In this document: positions 1 through 8,100 of the stretch, in pieces
Layout: each line of letters starts with the position of its first letter
Numbering within the stretch: position 1 is the stretch's first letter
Source of the DNA: Hymenobacter negativus
GTDB taxonomy: Bacteria > Bacteroidota > Bacteroidia > Cytophagales > Hymenobacteraceae
Reading direction: 5' to 3'
Assembly (NCBI RefSeq): GCF_016056375.1
Contig: NZ_JAEDAE010000002.1
Span: 186,001 to 250,000 of the forward strand
DNA: 64,000 nt
The notes under the pieces: generated by a model
Databases searched by the model: none
What the model saw: only the letters and a program-made list of their open reading frames with translations
Told to the model about the DNA's origin: nothing
Position numbers and translations under genes: made by a program

Positions 1-159
1 GCCGCGCTCGCGCTCCAGGTCGTTGTTGTCGAGGATGAGGTCGTCGAACTGCTGGTGCGCGTCGAAAATTTTGGATGCGTGGATAATCTTATCCACCAGG
101 GTGGTCTTGCCGTGGTCAACGTGAGCGATGATGGCAATGTTCCGGATATTCTGGGCCAT
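1..159 (-). CDS. typA: Translational GTPase TypA/BipA, N-terminal fragment
   Basis: This is the first 53 codons of a ribosome-binding translational GTPase; the rest lies beyond the left window edge. The N-terminus [20 protein letters not shown] carries the G1 (P-loop) motif in the AHVDHGKTT form, which places it in the EF-G/LepA/TypA group. The following stretch ending [16 protein letters not shown] is the switch I region; the wording with an [15 protein letters not shown] end is typical of TypA/BipA rather than LepA or EF-G. TypA binds 70S ribosomes and helps 50S assembly and growth under stress in other bacteria. The start ATG is at 157-159. The next gene to the right (msrB) is divergent, with about 228 bp between them. 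Assignment of family is firm; separation from other translational GTPases rests on this short segment. Confidence 0.88.
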   Translation of the reverse strand, partial: MAQNIRNIAIIAHVDHGKTTLVDKIIHASKIFDAHQQFDDLILDNNDLERERG

Positions 160-387
160 ATGGGTTGGTTTTGCGGGTGCAAAGGTACGGATAAAAAGGC
201 GCAAAGCCTTGTGGTACTCAACTATTAACACGAGCCCCGCTGCCGCACCCCGCCGCGCAGCCAAGCTCGTCGCCCTAAATGGCTTAGCCGGGGCGTAAGG
301 TTCCCGACCTTCTTTCGTCTACCCAGCCGACCCAACCGGGCACCACCGTCGTATGTAGGCACAGTGCCCTTAACCCCAACCTCAGCC

Positions 388-936
388 ATGCGTTTTTCCC
401 TGCTGTTATTCCTTATTTCGGTGCTTTCGCTCAATTCGGCCTGCTCGCAGAAGCGCGACGTGGCCGCCAACACGCCCCGGCCGGCCCGCACCATCGCCGG
501 CAAAACCTACTTCCAGCCCCAGCCCGTGACCGGCAAGCCCGATGAATTCCCGGTGCGCCACACTGCCGCCGAGTGGAAGAAAATCCTCACGCCCGACCAA
601 TACTACATCCTGCGCGAGCAGGGCACCGAGCGCCCCTTCACCGGCAAATACCACGACAACCACGCCGCCGGCAACTACTACTGCGCCGCCGACCACAACC
701 TGCTTTTCACCTCCGATACCAAGTTTGAGTCGGGCACCGGCTGGCCCAGCTTCTTTGCCCCGGCCACCAATACGAGTGTAAAAGTGGCTTCTGACAACAG
801 CTTCGGCATGAGCCGCGACGAGATTGTGTGCGCCAAGTGCGGCGGCCACCTCGGCCACGTCTTCGACGACGGCCCCAAGCCCACCGGCCAACGCTACTGC
901 ATGGACGGCAACGCGCTGGTATTTGAGAAGAAATAA
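388..936 (+). CDS. msrB: Peptide-methionine (R)-S-oxide reductase MsrB, lipoprotein form
   Basis: MsrB reduces methionine-R-sulfoxide in proteins. The ATG at 388 starts a lipoprotein signal (MRFSLLLFLISVLSLNSACS, lipobox-like NSAC), so I prefer it to the upstream in-frame start at 364. The MsrB domain covers about residues 45-180: the GTGWPSF motif, CAKCGGHLGHVFDDGP and RYCMDGNAL with the catalytic Cys. The enzyme probably acts in the periplasm or at the outer membrane on oxidised envelope proteins. One oddity: the first zinc-type CxxC found in many MsrBs reads CAAD here, so one of four expected ligands is Asp. A rho-independent terminator follows at 975-1007. The gene stands alone, divergent from typA and upstream of the co-directional DUF3050 gene. 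The family call is certain; metal binding is not. Confidence 0.95.
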   Translation: MRFSLLLFLISVLSLNSACSQKRDVAANTPRPARTIAGKTYFQPQPVTGKPDEFPVRHTAAEWKKILTPDQYYILREQGTERPFTGKYHDNHAAGNYYCAADHNLLFTSDTKFESGTGWPSFFAPATNTSVKVASDNSFGMSRDEIVCAKCGGHLGHVFDDGPKPTGQRYCMDGNALVFEKK

Positions 937-974
937 AAGAAGCGGTGGTGATTTTCTGGGAAAATTAATAAATA

Positions 975-1007
975 GAAACCCTTTGGCAATCCAAGCCAAA
1001 GGGTTTC
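975..1007 (+). terminator. Rho-independent terminator after msrB
   Basis: A perfect 13-bp stem (GAAACCCTTTGGC with GCCAAAGGGTTTC) and 7-nt loop lie 39 bp after the msrB stop, followed by a short T-rich stretch. Confidence 0.75.
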
Positions 1008-1095
1008 TCGTTTGTATAAACCATTTTCCCGGCCCAGCATTTGCTAAGCATAGGGGATGAGCTGTATTCGAATAGTTATAATAAAAAATTGTTGT

Positions 1096-1887
1096 ATGGA
1101 AGCTGAGCTGGACCCCATCGAATTCTTGCAGCAGGAAGTAGCCGGTACCCGCCAGCTGTTGCTCAACAACGGGCTGTATTATCGCCTCCAGACCATGGCC
1201 GACCTGCGCCAGTTTATGGAGCACCACGTTTTTGCCGTGTGGGATTTTATGTCGCTGCTCAAAGCCCTGCAACGTGACCTGACCTGTGTAGACGTGCCGT
1301 GGGTACCCACCGCCAACCCCGCCACGCGTCGCCTCATCAACGAAATTGTGTTGGGCGAGGAAACCGACGTCGACCCGCAGGGTCAGCCTGTTAGCCATTT
1401 CGAGCTCTACGTGCGGGCCATGGAAGAATGCGGGGCCAACACGCTACCCATTCGCCGCCTGGTGGCGGCCGTGGGAGCGGGCCGCACGGTTTCGCAGGCG
1501 CTTGCCGATGCCCCGGCCCCGGATTCGGTGCGCCAGTTTGTCGAAACTACGTTTCGCATCATTCAATCGGGCAAGCCGCACGCGGTAGCGGCGGCTTTCA
1601 CTTTTGGCCGCGAAGACTTAATTCCGGCCATGTTTCGCCAATTGGTGGGCGAGCTGCGCGACCGGTTTCCCGGCCAGCTCGACACATTTGTGTATTACCT
1701 CGACCGTCACATCGAACTCGACGAAGAAGTGCACGCGCCCCTGGCCCAGCAAATGGTGCGCGAGTTGTGCGCCGACGACCCCCAACACTGGCAGGAAGCC
1801 CAGCAGGTCACCATCGAATGCCTGGAAGCCCGCATGGCGCTCTGGGACGGCATCAAGCCCACCCAGGCCAGCCCCGCGCTGGCGTAG
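1096..1887 (+). CDS. DUF3050 family protein (heme-oxygenase-like fold)
   Basis: A 263-aa soluble protein without signal peptide. The N-terminal half has the DUF3050 pattern GLYYRLQTMADLRQFMEHHV, then FAVWDFMSLLKALQR, PWVPT, HFELYVRAMEE, and near the C-terminus FVYYLDRHIELDEEVH. Conserved His and Glu residues (MEHHVFAVWDFMSLL, LDRHIELDEEVH) resemble those of heme-oxygenase-like di-iron proteins, which is why the fold is inferred; the biochemical role of DUF3050 is not known to me. I chose the ATG at 1096 because the upstream 13 codons from 1057 (with several Cys and Ile) are not conserved-looking and lie in an AT-rich promoter-like stretch. A strong terminator follows at 1922. The gene appears monocistronic. 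Confidence 0.8.
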   Translation: MEAELDPIEFLQQEVAGTRQLLLNNGLYYRLQTMADLRQFMEHHVFAVWDFMSLLKALQRDLTCVDVPWVPTANPATRRLINEIVLGEETDVDPQGQPVSHFELYVRAMEECGANTLPIRRLVAAVGAGRTVSQALADAPAPDSVRQFVETTFRIIQSGKPHAVAAAFTFGREDLIPAMFRQLVGELRDRFPGQLDTFVYYLDRHIELDEEVHAPLAQQMVRELCADDPQHWQEAQQVTIECLEARMALWDGIKPTQASPALA

Positions 1888-1921
1888 TCAGCCAACTACT
1901 GAGCCGCGCTCACCGTTTGAA

Positions 1922-1952
1922 GGAGGCAGCCGCCTGGCTGCCTCCTTTTTTA
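1922..1952 (+). terminator. Rho-independent terminator after DUF3050 gene
   Basis: A 10-bp perfect stem (GGAGGCAGCC with GGCTGCCTCC) and 4-nt loop is followed by a T-run, 35 bp after the stop codon. Confidence 0.85.
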
Positions 1953-1963
1953 TTTATTCGGAC

Positions 1964-2335
1964 ATGCTGACTTCTCAACTATTTACTGCCCGTCCTTGGC
2001 TGGCATTTGGAGCGGCGGCTCTGCTCTCGGCCTGCTCGGTTTCAGAGCAAACCTCTGAAAATGCCGCGCCTACCTCGGTGCCCACCGAAGTGCGCACCGA
2101 TGCCGACCGCCGGGCCATTTACAACAGCAACGGGGCGGGCACCAGCAATGGCTACGCCGTGCCCGATGCCACGCCCAACCGCGTGCGCCTCGGCGAGCAG
2201 GCCGCCGACATCAACCGCCAGAAGCGCATCGAAAACGTGAACACCAACGACCCCAACACCACCACGCCCGAAACCCGCCTGCAACGCCTCAACAACAGCT
2301 CCTCCGCGCCGCTGGATACCGCTCGCCGACCCTGA
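1964..2335 (+). CDS. Small predicted lipoprotein, unknown function
   Basis: A 123-aa protein starting MLTSQLFTARPWLAFGAAAL and reaching the lipobox LLSAC at about residues 21-25, so it should be lipid-anchored at the cell envelope. The mature part is polar and low in hydrophobic residues: a Ser/Thr/Pro stretch after the Cys, DADRRAIYNSNGAGTSNGYA, then RVRLGEQAADINRQKRIE and an Asn/Thr-rich tail (NTNDPNTTTPETRLQRLNNS). I recognise no domain. The start follows directly after the DUF3050 terminator, so it must have its own promoter. A bidirectional hairpin separates it from the converging gene at 2414. Confidence 0.65.
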   Translation: MLTSQLFTARPWLAFGAAALLSACSVSEQTSENAAPTSVPTEVRTDADRRAIYNSNGAGTSNGYAVPDATPNRVRLGEQAADINRQKRIENVNTNDPNTTTPETRLQRLNNSSSAPLDTARRP

Positions 2336-2360
2336 AACCCCTGGGGTGACAACAATGAAA

Positions 2361-2392
2361 AAGCCCGCTCCGGTTATTCGGAGCGGGCTTTT
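2361..2392. terminator. Bidirectional terminator between converging genes
   Basis: A stem AAGCCCGCTCCG / CGGAGCGGGCTT with 6-nt loop is flanked by A-run on the left and TTTT on the right, so it can act on both strands between genes ending at 2335 and 2414. Confidence 0.8.
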
Positions 2393-2413
2393 GCTACAAA
2401 ACAAGCGGGAGTA

Positions 2414-3145
2414 CTATTCGCTTACTTCACCGGTGCTGGGGCTGTCGGCCGAGTTCATTACGCCGGTTGCTTCAGGCTCCGGTGCGGGCGAGGCCTGAAC
2501 GCGCGGTTTGGGGCCACGCTTGGCGCCCGTGCTGGTGGCGGCAGTGGCTGGCTTGGGACCGCGCTTGGCACCGGTGGATTTGGCAGCCGTAGCAGCGGGC
2601 TTGCGGCCCCGGCTGCTGGCAGCTGGCGCGGCGGCGGCAGTTTCGGTAGCGGCTTCATCGCTGGCGCGGGGAGCGCGCGGTTTGCGGGGCGTGCCGTCTT
2701 TGTTTAGCGTTGGGCCTTTCTTGCTGCCCCGGGCAGTTTTGCCGGTGGCGGCGGATGCCGCGGCGGTTTCCTGGCCATTATCGGCCGCGGCGGACCCGGA
2801 CACCGAATCATAGTGGCGCACTATGGTATGCAGGGCCTGCTCAAACATACGCTCCGTGTCGCCGTCGAGGCGGCGCGTAGCCTCTTTCACCACTTCCTTC
2901 AGCTTGGCCTTCGTTTCTTTGCGAATGCGTGTCACCACTTCATTCATGCGGCTGTTCAGCTCCTTTTGCAATTGCTTGGCGGCCGACTTGAGCGACTTCT
3001 TCTGACTGGCTTTTTTGCTGGCGCGGTCGTCGTTCAGGTCAGCGGAAGCACGGCTCGCGCTTTTGGCCGATTTACGGGCCAACTTTTCTTCCGGCGTGCG
3101 TTTCGCACGTTTTTCCGTTTTAAGCGGAGAAGCAGGTTTTTTCAT
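2414..3145 (-). CDS. Basic AT-hook / histone-H1-like protein
   Basis: A 243-aa very basic protein with no signal peptide. Residues 1-60 are Lys/Arg/Ser-rich (MKKPASPLKTEKRAKRTPEEK), residues 60-115 form a likely coiled helix (SAAKQLQKELNSRMNEVVTR, then KAKLKEVVKEATRRLDGDTE), and residues 130-215 are Ala/Lys/Pro-rich with short motifs TPRKPRAPR, RGRKP and two copies of STGAKRGPKP. RGRKP and KRGPKP resemble AT-hook cores (R-G-R-P), which bind the minor groove of AT-rich DNA; the Ala/Lys-rich tail resembles bacterial histone-H1-like nucleoid proteins. The tail ends acidic. A nucleoid or chromosome-organising role is an inference. Its start faces metG across 235 bp of AT-rich, presumably promoter-bearing DNA. 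Confidence 0.65.
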   Translation of the reverse strand: MKKPASPLKTEKRAKRTPEEKLARKSAKSASRASADLNDDRASKKASQKKSLKSAAKQLQKELNSRMNEVVTRIRKETKAKLKEVVKEATRRLDGDTERMFEQALHTIVRHYDSVSGSAAADNGQETAAASAATGKTARGSKKGPTLNKDGTPRKPRAPRASDEAATETAAAAPAASSRGRKPAATAAKSTGAKRGPKPATAATSTGAKRGPKPRVQASPAPEPEATGVMNSADSPSTGEVSE

Positions 3146-3366
3146 TTGAAAAAATGGTTGGTGAAGGGTGAAAGAGGCGGAAAGAAGTCGATTGGATGAC
3201 GCTATATTTTAATTAAGCGCGCTCAAATATAAAATCATTTAAGCGTCAAACGGTTTGCCTGGTTTTTTTGTTGATTTAAGCCTGTACTTTTTTTAATCGT
3301 TTCTTTGTGGCGGGGAATAATTGCCCTGATTTTCTGCGGAAAATAACCCTCGCGCCTCCGCCTTTT

Positions 3367-3374
3367 TACTTTTG
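3367..3374 (+). promoter_or_regulatory. Bacteroidota -7 element for metG
   Basis: TACTTTTG matches TAnnTTTG and ends 6 nt before the ATG at 3381, implying a very short or absent leader. No good TTTG partner is seen 19 nt upstream. The in-frame TTG at 3372 lies inside this element, which argues against it as a start. Confidence 0.5.
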
Positions 3375-3380
3375 ATTTTT

Positions 3381-5423
3381 ATGTCACTTCTTCCTAAGCG
3401 CTACACCGTTACCGCTGCTTTGCCGTATGCCAACGGGCCGGTGCACATCGGGCATTTGGCCGGGGTTTATTTGCCCGCCGACATTTATGTGCGCTACCTG
3501 CGCTCGGCCGGCCGCGATGTGAAATTTATTTGCGGTTCTGACGAGCACGGCGTGCCCATCACCATTCGCGCCCAGAAAGAAGGCGTTACGCCGCAGCAGG
3601 TGGTCGATAAATATCACGCCCTGATTCGCGATTCGTTCAAAGATTTTAACGTTTCGTTCGATGTGTATTCGCGTACCTCGTCGGCCACGCACGCCGAGGT
3701 TTCCAGCGGCTTTTTTACGAAGCTGAACAACGAAGGCAAATTCATCGAGCAAACCACGCAACAGTATTTCGACGAGAAAGCCCAGCAATTTCTGGCCGAC
3801 CGCTACATCGTGGGCACCTGCCCCAATTGCGGCAACGAAAATGCCTATGGCGACCAGTGTGAGCGTTGCGGTACCTCGCTCAGCCCGACGGAATTAATTA
3901 ATCCGCGCTCCATGCTCAGCGGCGCGCAGCCCATTCTGCGCGATACCAAGCACTGGTTCCTGCCCCTCGACCAATACGAGCCCTGGCTGCGCGAATGGAT
4001 AATTGAAGGCCACAAAAACGATTGGAAAACCAACGTGTACGGCCAGTGCAAATCCTGGATTGACCAGGGCCTGCACCCCCGCGCCGTCACGCGCGACCTC
4101 GACTGGGGCGTGCCCGTGCCGGTACCGGGTGCCGAAGGAAAAGTGCTTTACGTGTGGTTTGACGCGCCCATCGGCTACATCTCGGCCACCAAAGAAGCAT
4201 TCCCCCAGGAGTGGGAATTATACTGGAAAGATGCCGGCTCGAAACTGGTGCATTTCATTGGCAAGGATAACATCGTTTTCCACTGCATTATTTTCCCGAC
4301 GATGCTGAAGGCGCACGGCGAATTCATTCTGCCGGATAACGTGCCTGCCAACGAATTCCTCAACCTCGAAGGCGATAAAATCAGCACCTCGCGCAACTGG
4401 GCCGTGTGGCTGCACGAATACATGGCCGATTTCCCCGGCCAGGCCGATGTGTTACGTTACGTACTGTGCGCCAACGCGCCCGAAACCAAGGACAACGACT
4501 TCACCTGGAAGGATTTCCAGGCGCGCAACAACAACGAATTAGTTGCTACGCTCGGCAATTTCGTGAACCGCGCCGCCGTACTTACGCACAAATTCTTTGA
4601 GGGCAAAGTGCCGGAATTGGGCGAATTACAGCCCATAGACCAGGACGCTTTCGCACAATTGGCCGAATTCCCGGCAAAGATTGGCGAGTTAATTGAAAAT
4701 TACCGCTTCCGCGACGCGCTGGCCGAAGTAATTAACCTGGCCCGCCTTGGCAATAAATACCTAGCCGAAACCCAGCCCTGGCACCTCATCAAAACCGACG
4801 CCGCCCGTACCGGAACTGTGCTGAATGTTTCGCTGCAAATTGCGGCCAGCCTGGCCCCGCTACTCGAGCCTTTCCTGCCAGAATCGGCTCAGAAATTAGC
4901 CACCATGCTTAATCTGGAGTTGGGCAACTGGACCAGCGCCGGCCGTGCCGATGCGCTCGCAGCCGGTCACCAGCTGCGCGAAGCGGTGCTGCTGTTTGGT
5001 AAAATTGAAGATGCCGTGGTCGAAACGCAGGTGCAGAAATTGCTCGATACCAAAAAGGAAAATCAGCTTGCCAACACGCCCGTCACGCCGGCCAAGGACG
5101 ATGTTTCCTTTGATGATTTCGGACAGATGGATTTGCGCATCGGCACCATCACGGCCGCCGAGAAAGTAGCCAAAACCAAAAAGCTGCTCAAACTTACCGT
5201 CGACCTGGGCCTGGAAGAACGTACTATCGTGAGCGGCATTGCCGAATATTTCATTCCCGAAGCCCTGGTTGGCCAGCAGGTGCAGGTGCTGCTCAACCTT
5301 GCGCCTCGCGAAATCAAAGGCATCAAAAGCCAGGGCATGCTGCTGATGGCCGAAAACGCCGACGGCAGCCTCGCCTTGATGCAGCCCAGCAAGCCCGTGC
5401 GCAACGGCAGCGGCGTGGCGTAA
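3381..5423 (+). CDS. metG: Methionyl-tRNA synthetase
   Basis: MetG charges tRNA-Met with methionine. The 680-aa protein has the class I HIGH motif in [14 protein letters not shown] near residue 22, a zinc knuckle [18 protein letters not shown] around residue 145, the Met-tRNA-synthetase segment WFDAPIGY, and the KMSKS equivalent as KISTSRNW near residue 335. An anticodon-binding helical domain follows, and residues from about 575 form the C-terminal EMAP/tRNA-binding OB domain ([18 protein letters not shown] to the end), which also supports dimerisation. I chose the ATG at 3381 because an upstream in-frame TTG overlaps a promoter -7 element. Length and motifs are complete. A bidirectional terminator separates it from pth. 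Confidence 0.97.
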   Translation: MSLLPKRYTVTAALPYANGPVHIGHLAGVYLPADIYVRYLRSAGRDVKFICGSDEHGVPITIRAQKEGVTPQQVVDKYHALIRDSFKDFNVSFDVYSRTSSATHAEVSSGFFTKLNNEGKFIEQTTQQYFDEKAQQFLADRYIVGTCPNCGNENAYGDQCERCGTSLSPTELINPRSMLSGAQPILRDTKHWFLPLDQYEPWLREWIIEGHKNDWKTNVYGQCKSWIDQGLHPRAVTRDLDWGVPVPVPGAEGKVLYVWFDAPIGYISATKEAFPQEWELYWKDAGSKLVHFIGKDNIVFHCIIFPTMLKAHGEFILPDNVPANEFLNLEGDKISTSRNWAVWLHEYMADFPGQADVLRYVLCANAPETKDNDFTWKDFQARNNNELVATLGNFVNRAAVLTHKFFEGKVPELGELQPIDQDAFAQLAEFPAKIGELIENYRFRDALAEVINLARLGNKYLAETQPWHLIKTDAARTGTVLNVSLQIAASLAPLLEPFLPESAQKLATMLNLELGNWTSAGRADALAAGHQLREAVLLFGKIEDAVVETQVQKLLDTKKENQLANTPVTPAKDDVSFDDFGQMDLRIGTITAAEKVAKTKKLLKLTVDLGLEERTIVSGIAEYFIPEALVGQQVQVLLNLAPREIKGIKSQGMLLMAENADGSLALMQPSKPVRNGSGVA

Positions 5424-5442
5424 ACGGCTCGTTTGCCCGCAT

Positions 5443-5482
5443 AAAAAAGGCTCATCCACAAAATGCGGATGAGCCTTTTTTA
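5443..5482. terminator. Bidirectional terminator between metG and pth
   Basis: A stem AAAAAAGGCTCATCC / GGATGAGCCTTTTTT with short loop sits between the converging stop codons; A and T tracts serve both directions. Confidence 0.85.
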
Positions 5483-5500
5483 TGCGGCTTGGTGTGCGTC

Positions 5501-6067
5501 TTACTTCACGTTCACAATGTTCATCGCTCGTTCAATTCCTAATGCCCCAAACGCTAAAACGGCCTCGCCGGCTTTTTCAATGCGCGTGGGCAATTCAATT
5601 AATTCATCGGCTGAAAACGGATTCAGTACATAGTCTACCTGCCGGCCTTTGGGGAAATTTGCATCCACGCCGAAGCGCAGGCGGGCATATACATCGGTGC
5701 CGAGCGTGGCCTGAATGTCCTTCAGCCCATTGTGCCCGCCGGCCGAGCCCTGACCTTTCAGGCGCAGCTTTCCGAAGGGGAGGGCCAAATCGTCGGTTAC
5801 CACAACCATGTTTTCGGCAGTTATTTTCAGGGTAGCTAGCCAGTGCGCGGCGGCTTTGCCGCTCAGGTTCATGTAGGTAGTAGGTTTCACCAGCACATAG
5901 GTGTGCCCTTTGTGTTTGAACTCGGTGGTGAAAGCGTGACGGCCGATTTCAAAGCGTGGCGCGTCGAATTTCGCGGCCAGATAATCAGCTACCATGAAGC
6001 CGATGTTGTGGCGTGTGTCGGCATATTCGGGGCCAATGTTGCCCAGGCAAAGAACCAGGAATTTCAT
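5501..6067 (-). CDS. pth: Peptidyl-tRNA hydrolase
   Basis: Pth cleaves peptidyl-tRNAs that drop off ribosomes. The 188-aa protein has the standard motifs: MKFLVLCLGNIGPEYADTRH with the catalytic His at residue 20, then NIGFMVADYLA, KPTTYMNLSGKA, and VVVTDDLALPFGKLRL followed by GSAGGHNGLKDI. Family length is normal. It lies downstream of rplY on the same strand, the usual Bacteroidota pairing, but a terminator-like hairpin (6176-6205) and an inverted repeat separate them, so pth may be partly or fully independently transcribed. Confidence 0.97.
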   Translation of the reverse strand: MKFLVLCLGNIGPEYADTRHNIGFMVADYLAAKFDAPRFEIGRHAFTTEFKHKGHTYVLVKPTTYMNLSGKAAAHWLATLKITAENMVVVTDDLALPFGKLRLKGQGSAGGHNGLKDIQATLGTDVYARLRFGVDANFPKGRQVDYVLNPFSADELIELPTRIEKAGEAVLAFGALGIERAMNIVNVK

Positions 6068-6070
6068 CTA

Positions 6071-6272
6071 AACCGCAGATTAAATAAAGTAAACGAATTG
6101 TACAGCTTCCGGTACCAATTCTCAGAAGCTGCTATTTGATGGAGCAAAGCGCACCTTTTCAGCTGGTGCCAAATAAAAAGCCGCCCCAAAATTGGAGCGG
6201 CTTTTCGGTTGAATCGCAAATCAATGGATTGAAAAACCGATGAAATCCGGCTAATTCATTAAATCTGCGGTT
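6071..6272. repeat. Imperfect 15-bp inverted repeat bounding the rplY-pth gap
   Basis: AACCGCAGATTAAAT just before pth and ATTAAATCTGCGGTT just after rplY are inverted copies with one mismatch, enclosing about 170 bp that include the rplY terminator. Such AATCTGCGGTT-type repeats look like dispersed intergenic palindromes; no gene is seen inside. Confidence 0.4.
6176..6205 (-). terminator. Rho-independent terminator after rplY
   Basis: A 14-bp stem with one mismatch (AAAAGCCGCCCCAA / TTGGAGCGGCTTTT) lies about 73 bp beyond the rplY stop; the T tract is on the minus-strand transcript. Confidence 0.7.
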
Positions 6273-6277
6273 CGGAA

Positions 6278-6850
6278 TTACTTGTTGGCAGCCATCTCGC
6301 CTTTCAGGGCACGCGGGATGGTGATGGTGGCGATAGGAGCCGCCGCGTTGGTGAGGATGGTGTAGTTTTTGGCTTCTACGGCACCCACTTTGATAGATTT
6401 GCCGAGCTCCATGCTGCTGATGTTCACCTCCACGAAGTCGGGCAGGTTTTCGGCGGTAGCGCGCACTTTCAATTTGCGCAGCTTGCTCACCAGTTTGCCG
6501 CCGGCCAGTACGCCGGGCGAAACGCCCACGTATTTCACGGGGATTTCCATTTTCACTTCCTTGCCTTCCTGCAGCTCGAGGAAGTCAACGTGCAGTAGCA
6601 TTTCGTTTACGGGGTGGAACTGGGCGTCCTGCACGATGGCGCGGTACTGCGTGCCTTCCACGTTCAGGTCCACGATGTGAGCCTCCGGCGTGTACAACAA
6701 TTCGCGGAACAGGATGGCGGGCACTGAGAAGTGCACGGTGTCCTGGCCGCCATACAATACGCACGGTACTTGAGCGTCGAGGCGCAATGCCTTGGCGTCC
6801 GTTTTACCGAGATTCGCTCTTTTAAACCCTACAATCTCGAGGCTTTTCAT
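6278..6850 (-). CDS. rplY: 50S ribosomal protein L25 (Ctc type)
   Basis: L25 binds 5S rRNA in the large subunit. The 190-aa protein begins MKSLEIVGFKRANLGKTDAK and continues with VPCVLYGG, the L25 5S-binding part, then a C-terminal TL5/Ctc beta domain (KEVKMEIPVKYVGVSPGVLA, LRKLKVRATAENLPDFVEVN). The ATG at 6850 is chosen because the longer in-frame extension runs through a leader hairpin and a promoter -7 element (6917-6924). It belongs to the prs/rplY/pth neighbourhood usual in Bacteroidota, here with a lipoprotein gene between prs and rplY. The hairpin leader may regulate it. Confidence 0.95.
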   Translation of the reverse strand: MKSLEIVGFKRANLGKTDAKALRLDAQVPCVLYGGQDTVHFSVPAILFRELLYTPEAHIVDLNVEGTQYRAIVQDAQFHPVNEMLLHVDFLELQEGKEVKMEIPVKYVGVSPGVLAGGKLVSKLRKLKVRATAENLPDFVEVNISSMELGKSIKVGAVEAKNYTILTNAAAPIATITIPRALKGEMAANK

Positions 6851-6879
6851 AAAAGTGGTCTTTGAGAAGATAAAAAAAT

Positions 6880-6915
6880 GGCCCGCTTGCTTCCGAGGTT
6901 GGAGGCAAACGGGCC
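6880..6915 (-). promoter_or_regulatory. Leader hairpin upstream of rplY
   Basis: GGCCCGCTTGC and GCAAACGGGCC form an 11-bp stem (one G-U in the minus-strand RNA) with a 14-nt loop, beginning within a few nt of the predicted transcript start and ending 30 nt before the ATG. It could be an autoregulatory L25 leader or part of a transcription signal. Confidence 0.4.
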
Positions 6916-6916
6916 G

Positions 6917-6924
6917 CAAAGGTA
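6917..6924 (-). promoter_or_regulatory. Bacteroidota -7 element for rplY
   Basis: On the minus strand the sequence reads TACCTTTG, an exact TAnnTTTG match, with a near-consensus TTGG 20 nt upstream. It places the start of transcription about 60 nt before the rplY ATG. Confidence 0.55.
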
Positions 6925-6974
6925 GGGCGAAATCGGCCGAAAAGCCAACCTCTTACGAAGAAAAACCGCCCGGG

Positions 6975-8042
6975 CTAGTTCACGGTCGGCACGCTCTTCA
7001 GCTGCTCCTGCACCACGGCCTGGGCCTGTATCCGGTCGTTCAGCACGCGCAGGTACTGACGGGCCTGGGCGTTGTTGCAGGTAAAAGCCGCCTTTTTGGC
7101 CCAATCCACCGCGCCGGGCAGGTCGCCGCGCACTTCGCTGGCCACGGCCAGGTTGTAGAAGGCCCGGCCGGCAATTTTGGGGTTGAGGTGGCGGGCCGAC
7201 TGCTGCCAGAGCGTGGCGGCCCCGGCCCAGTCGCCGGCTTCGGCGCGCTGGGCGGCCTCTTTCATGCGGACGTCCTTTTTCGCCTGGGTGTAATAGTCTC
7301 GGTTCAGGTCGATGTAGGACGGCGCGATGCGGCGGGCGTAGCCATCGCCGGCCCGCTGGGCCACCCGACGGATGCACTCCTCGGGCGGCGGCAACTGGCG
7401 CAGGGCGTACTGATACGTGTCGCCATCGCCCCGGAATACCAGCTGGTCTTCCTGCCGGGCCTGGTCGAGCACGAAGCCCTGGGCTGCGCCGTAGGTGCGG
7501 AAGCCGCTCACGATTTTCATCACCATTTCCACGTGTACGGTGGGCACCTGATGCTCCTTGCCCTCCTTGTCTTTGTAGGTGCGGAAGCCGTTGGTGTGCG
7601 TCAGCAGCATATCGGAGTCGAAGGCTTCGAGCACCACCAAGCCGTCCACCTGCGTGCGGCGGCACAAATCCTGCACGTAGCGCGGGGCCAGCGGCGGCAG
7701 GAAGAATTCCCGGCTGCGGCCCAGCAGCTGCAGTTGCGCCTGCGTCACCTTGAAGCGGTAGCTGTTGTTGGCCAGGGCCTGGCCCACTACGTTCACGCAC
7801 TCGTCGGCTCCGGCGCGGTCCACGCCAATGCCTTCGCCGGTAAAAGCGCCTTCCAGCGCATCAAAGAATTTGTCGCGGCGCGATTCCGGGATAATGCGGT
7901 TGGCAGTGGCTACGCTTTGCAGGTTGGCAGGCATGGGCACCGCCGCCGGGGCCAGCGCCCGAATGTGAACCGACGACGCGCAGGCGCTAAGCAGCAGCGC
8001 GGCCAAAAGGGTGGAGGCGGTAGTGTAAAGCTTGTTCATCAC
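6975..8042 (-). CDS. DUF6340-like lipoprotein with TPR-like C-terminus
   Basis: A 355-aa envelope protein: MNKLYTTASTLLAALLLSAC gives a clear lipobox (LLSAC). The N-terminal two thirds (LAPAAVPMPANLQSVATANR, ALEGAFTGEGIGVDR, GLVVLEAFDSDM, YQYALRQLPP) resemble the DUF6340 family of Bacteroidota. Residues about 265-330 (AEAGDWAGAATLWQQSARHL, AGRAFYNLAVASEVRGDLPG, AVDWAKKAA) form two TPR-like helical repeats. Function is unknown; TPRs suggest protein binding at the outer membrane. It starts with two Met codons (8042 or 8039). It sits between prs and rplY, interrupting a conserved housekeeping string, and is separated from prs by a composite palindromic repeat (8101-8284). Confidence 0.75.
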   Translation of the reverse strand: MMNKLYTTASTLLAALLLSACASSVHIRALAPAAVPMPANLQSVATANRIIPESRRDKFFDALEGAFTGEGIGVDRAGADECVNVVGQALANNSYRFKVTQAQLQLLGRSREFFLPPLAPRYVQDLCRRTQVDGLVVLEAFDSDMLLTHTNGFRTYKDKEGKEHQVPTVHVEMVMKIVSGFRTYGAAQGFVLDQARQEDQLVFRGDGDTYQYALRQLPPPEECIRRVAQRAGDGYARRIAPSYIDLNRDYYTQAKKDVRMKEAAQRAEAGDWAGAATLWQQSARHLNPKIAGRAFYNLAVASEVRGDLPGAVDWAKKAAFTCNNAQARQYLRVLNDRIQAQAVVQEQLKSVPTVN

Positions 8043-8100
8043 GTTTGCAGAAAAAAGTTCCAGTTAGGAAGTCAGTTCTACAAAATTGTGCCAAAGTCGT

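Noticed and set aside
3372..3380. TTG at 3372 as the metG start
   Set aside because: It lies inside TACTTTTG, a -7 promoter element, and the ATG at 3381 gives the normal N-terminus.
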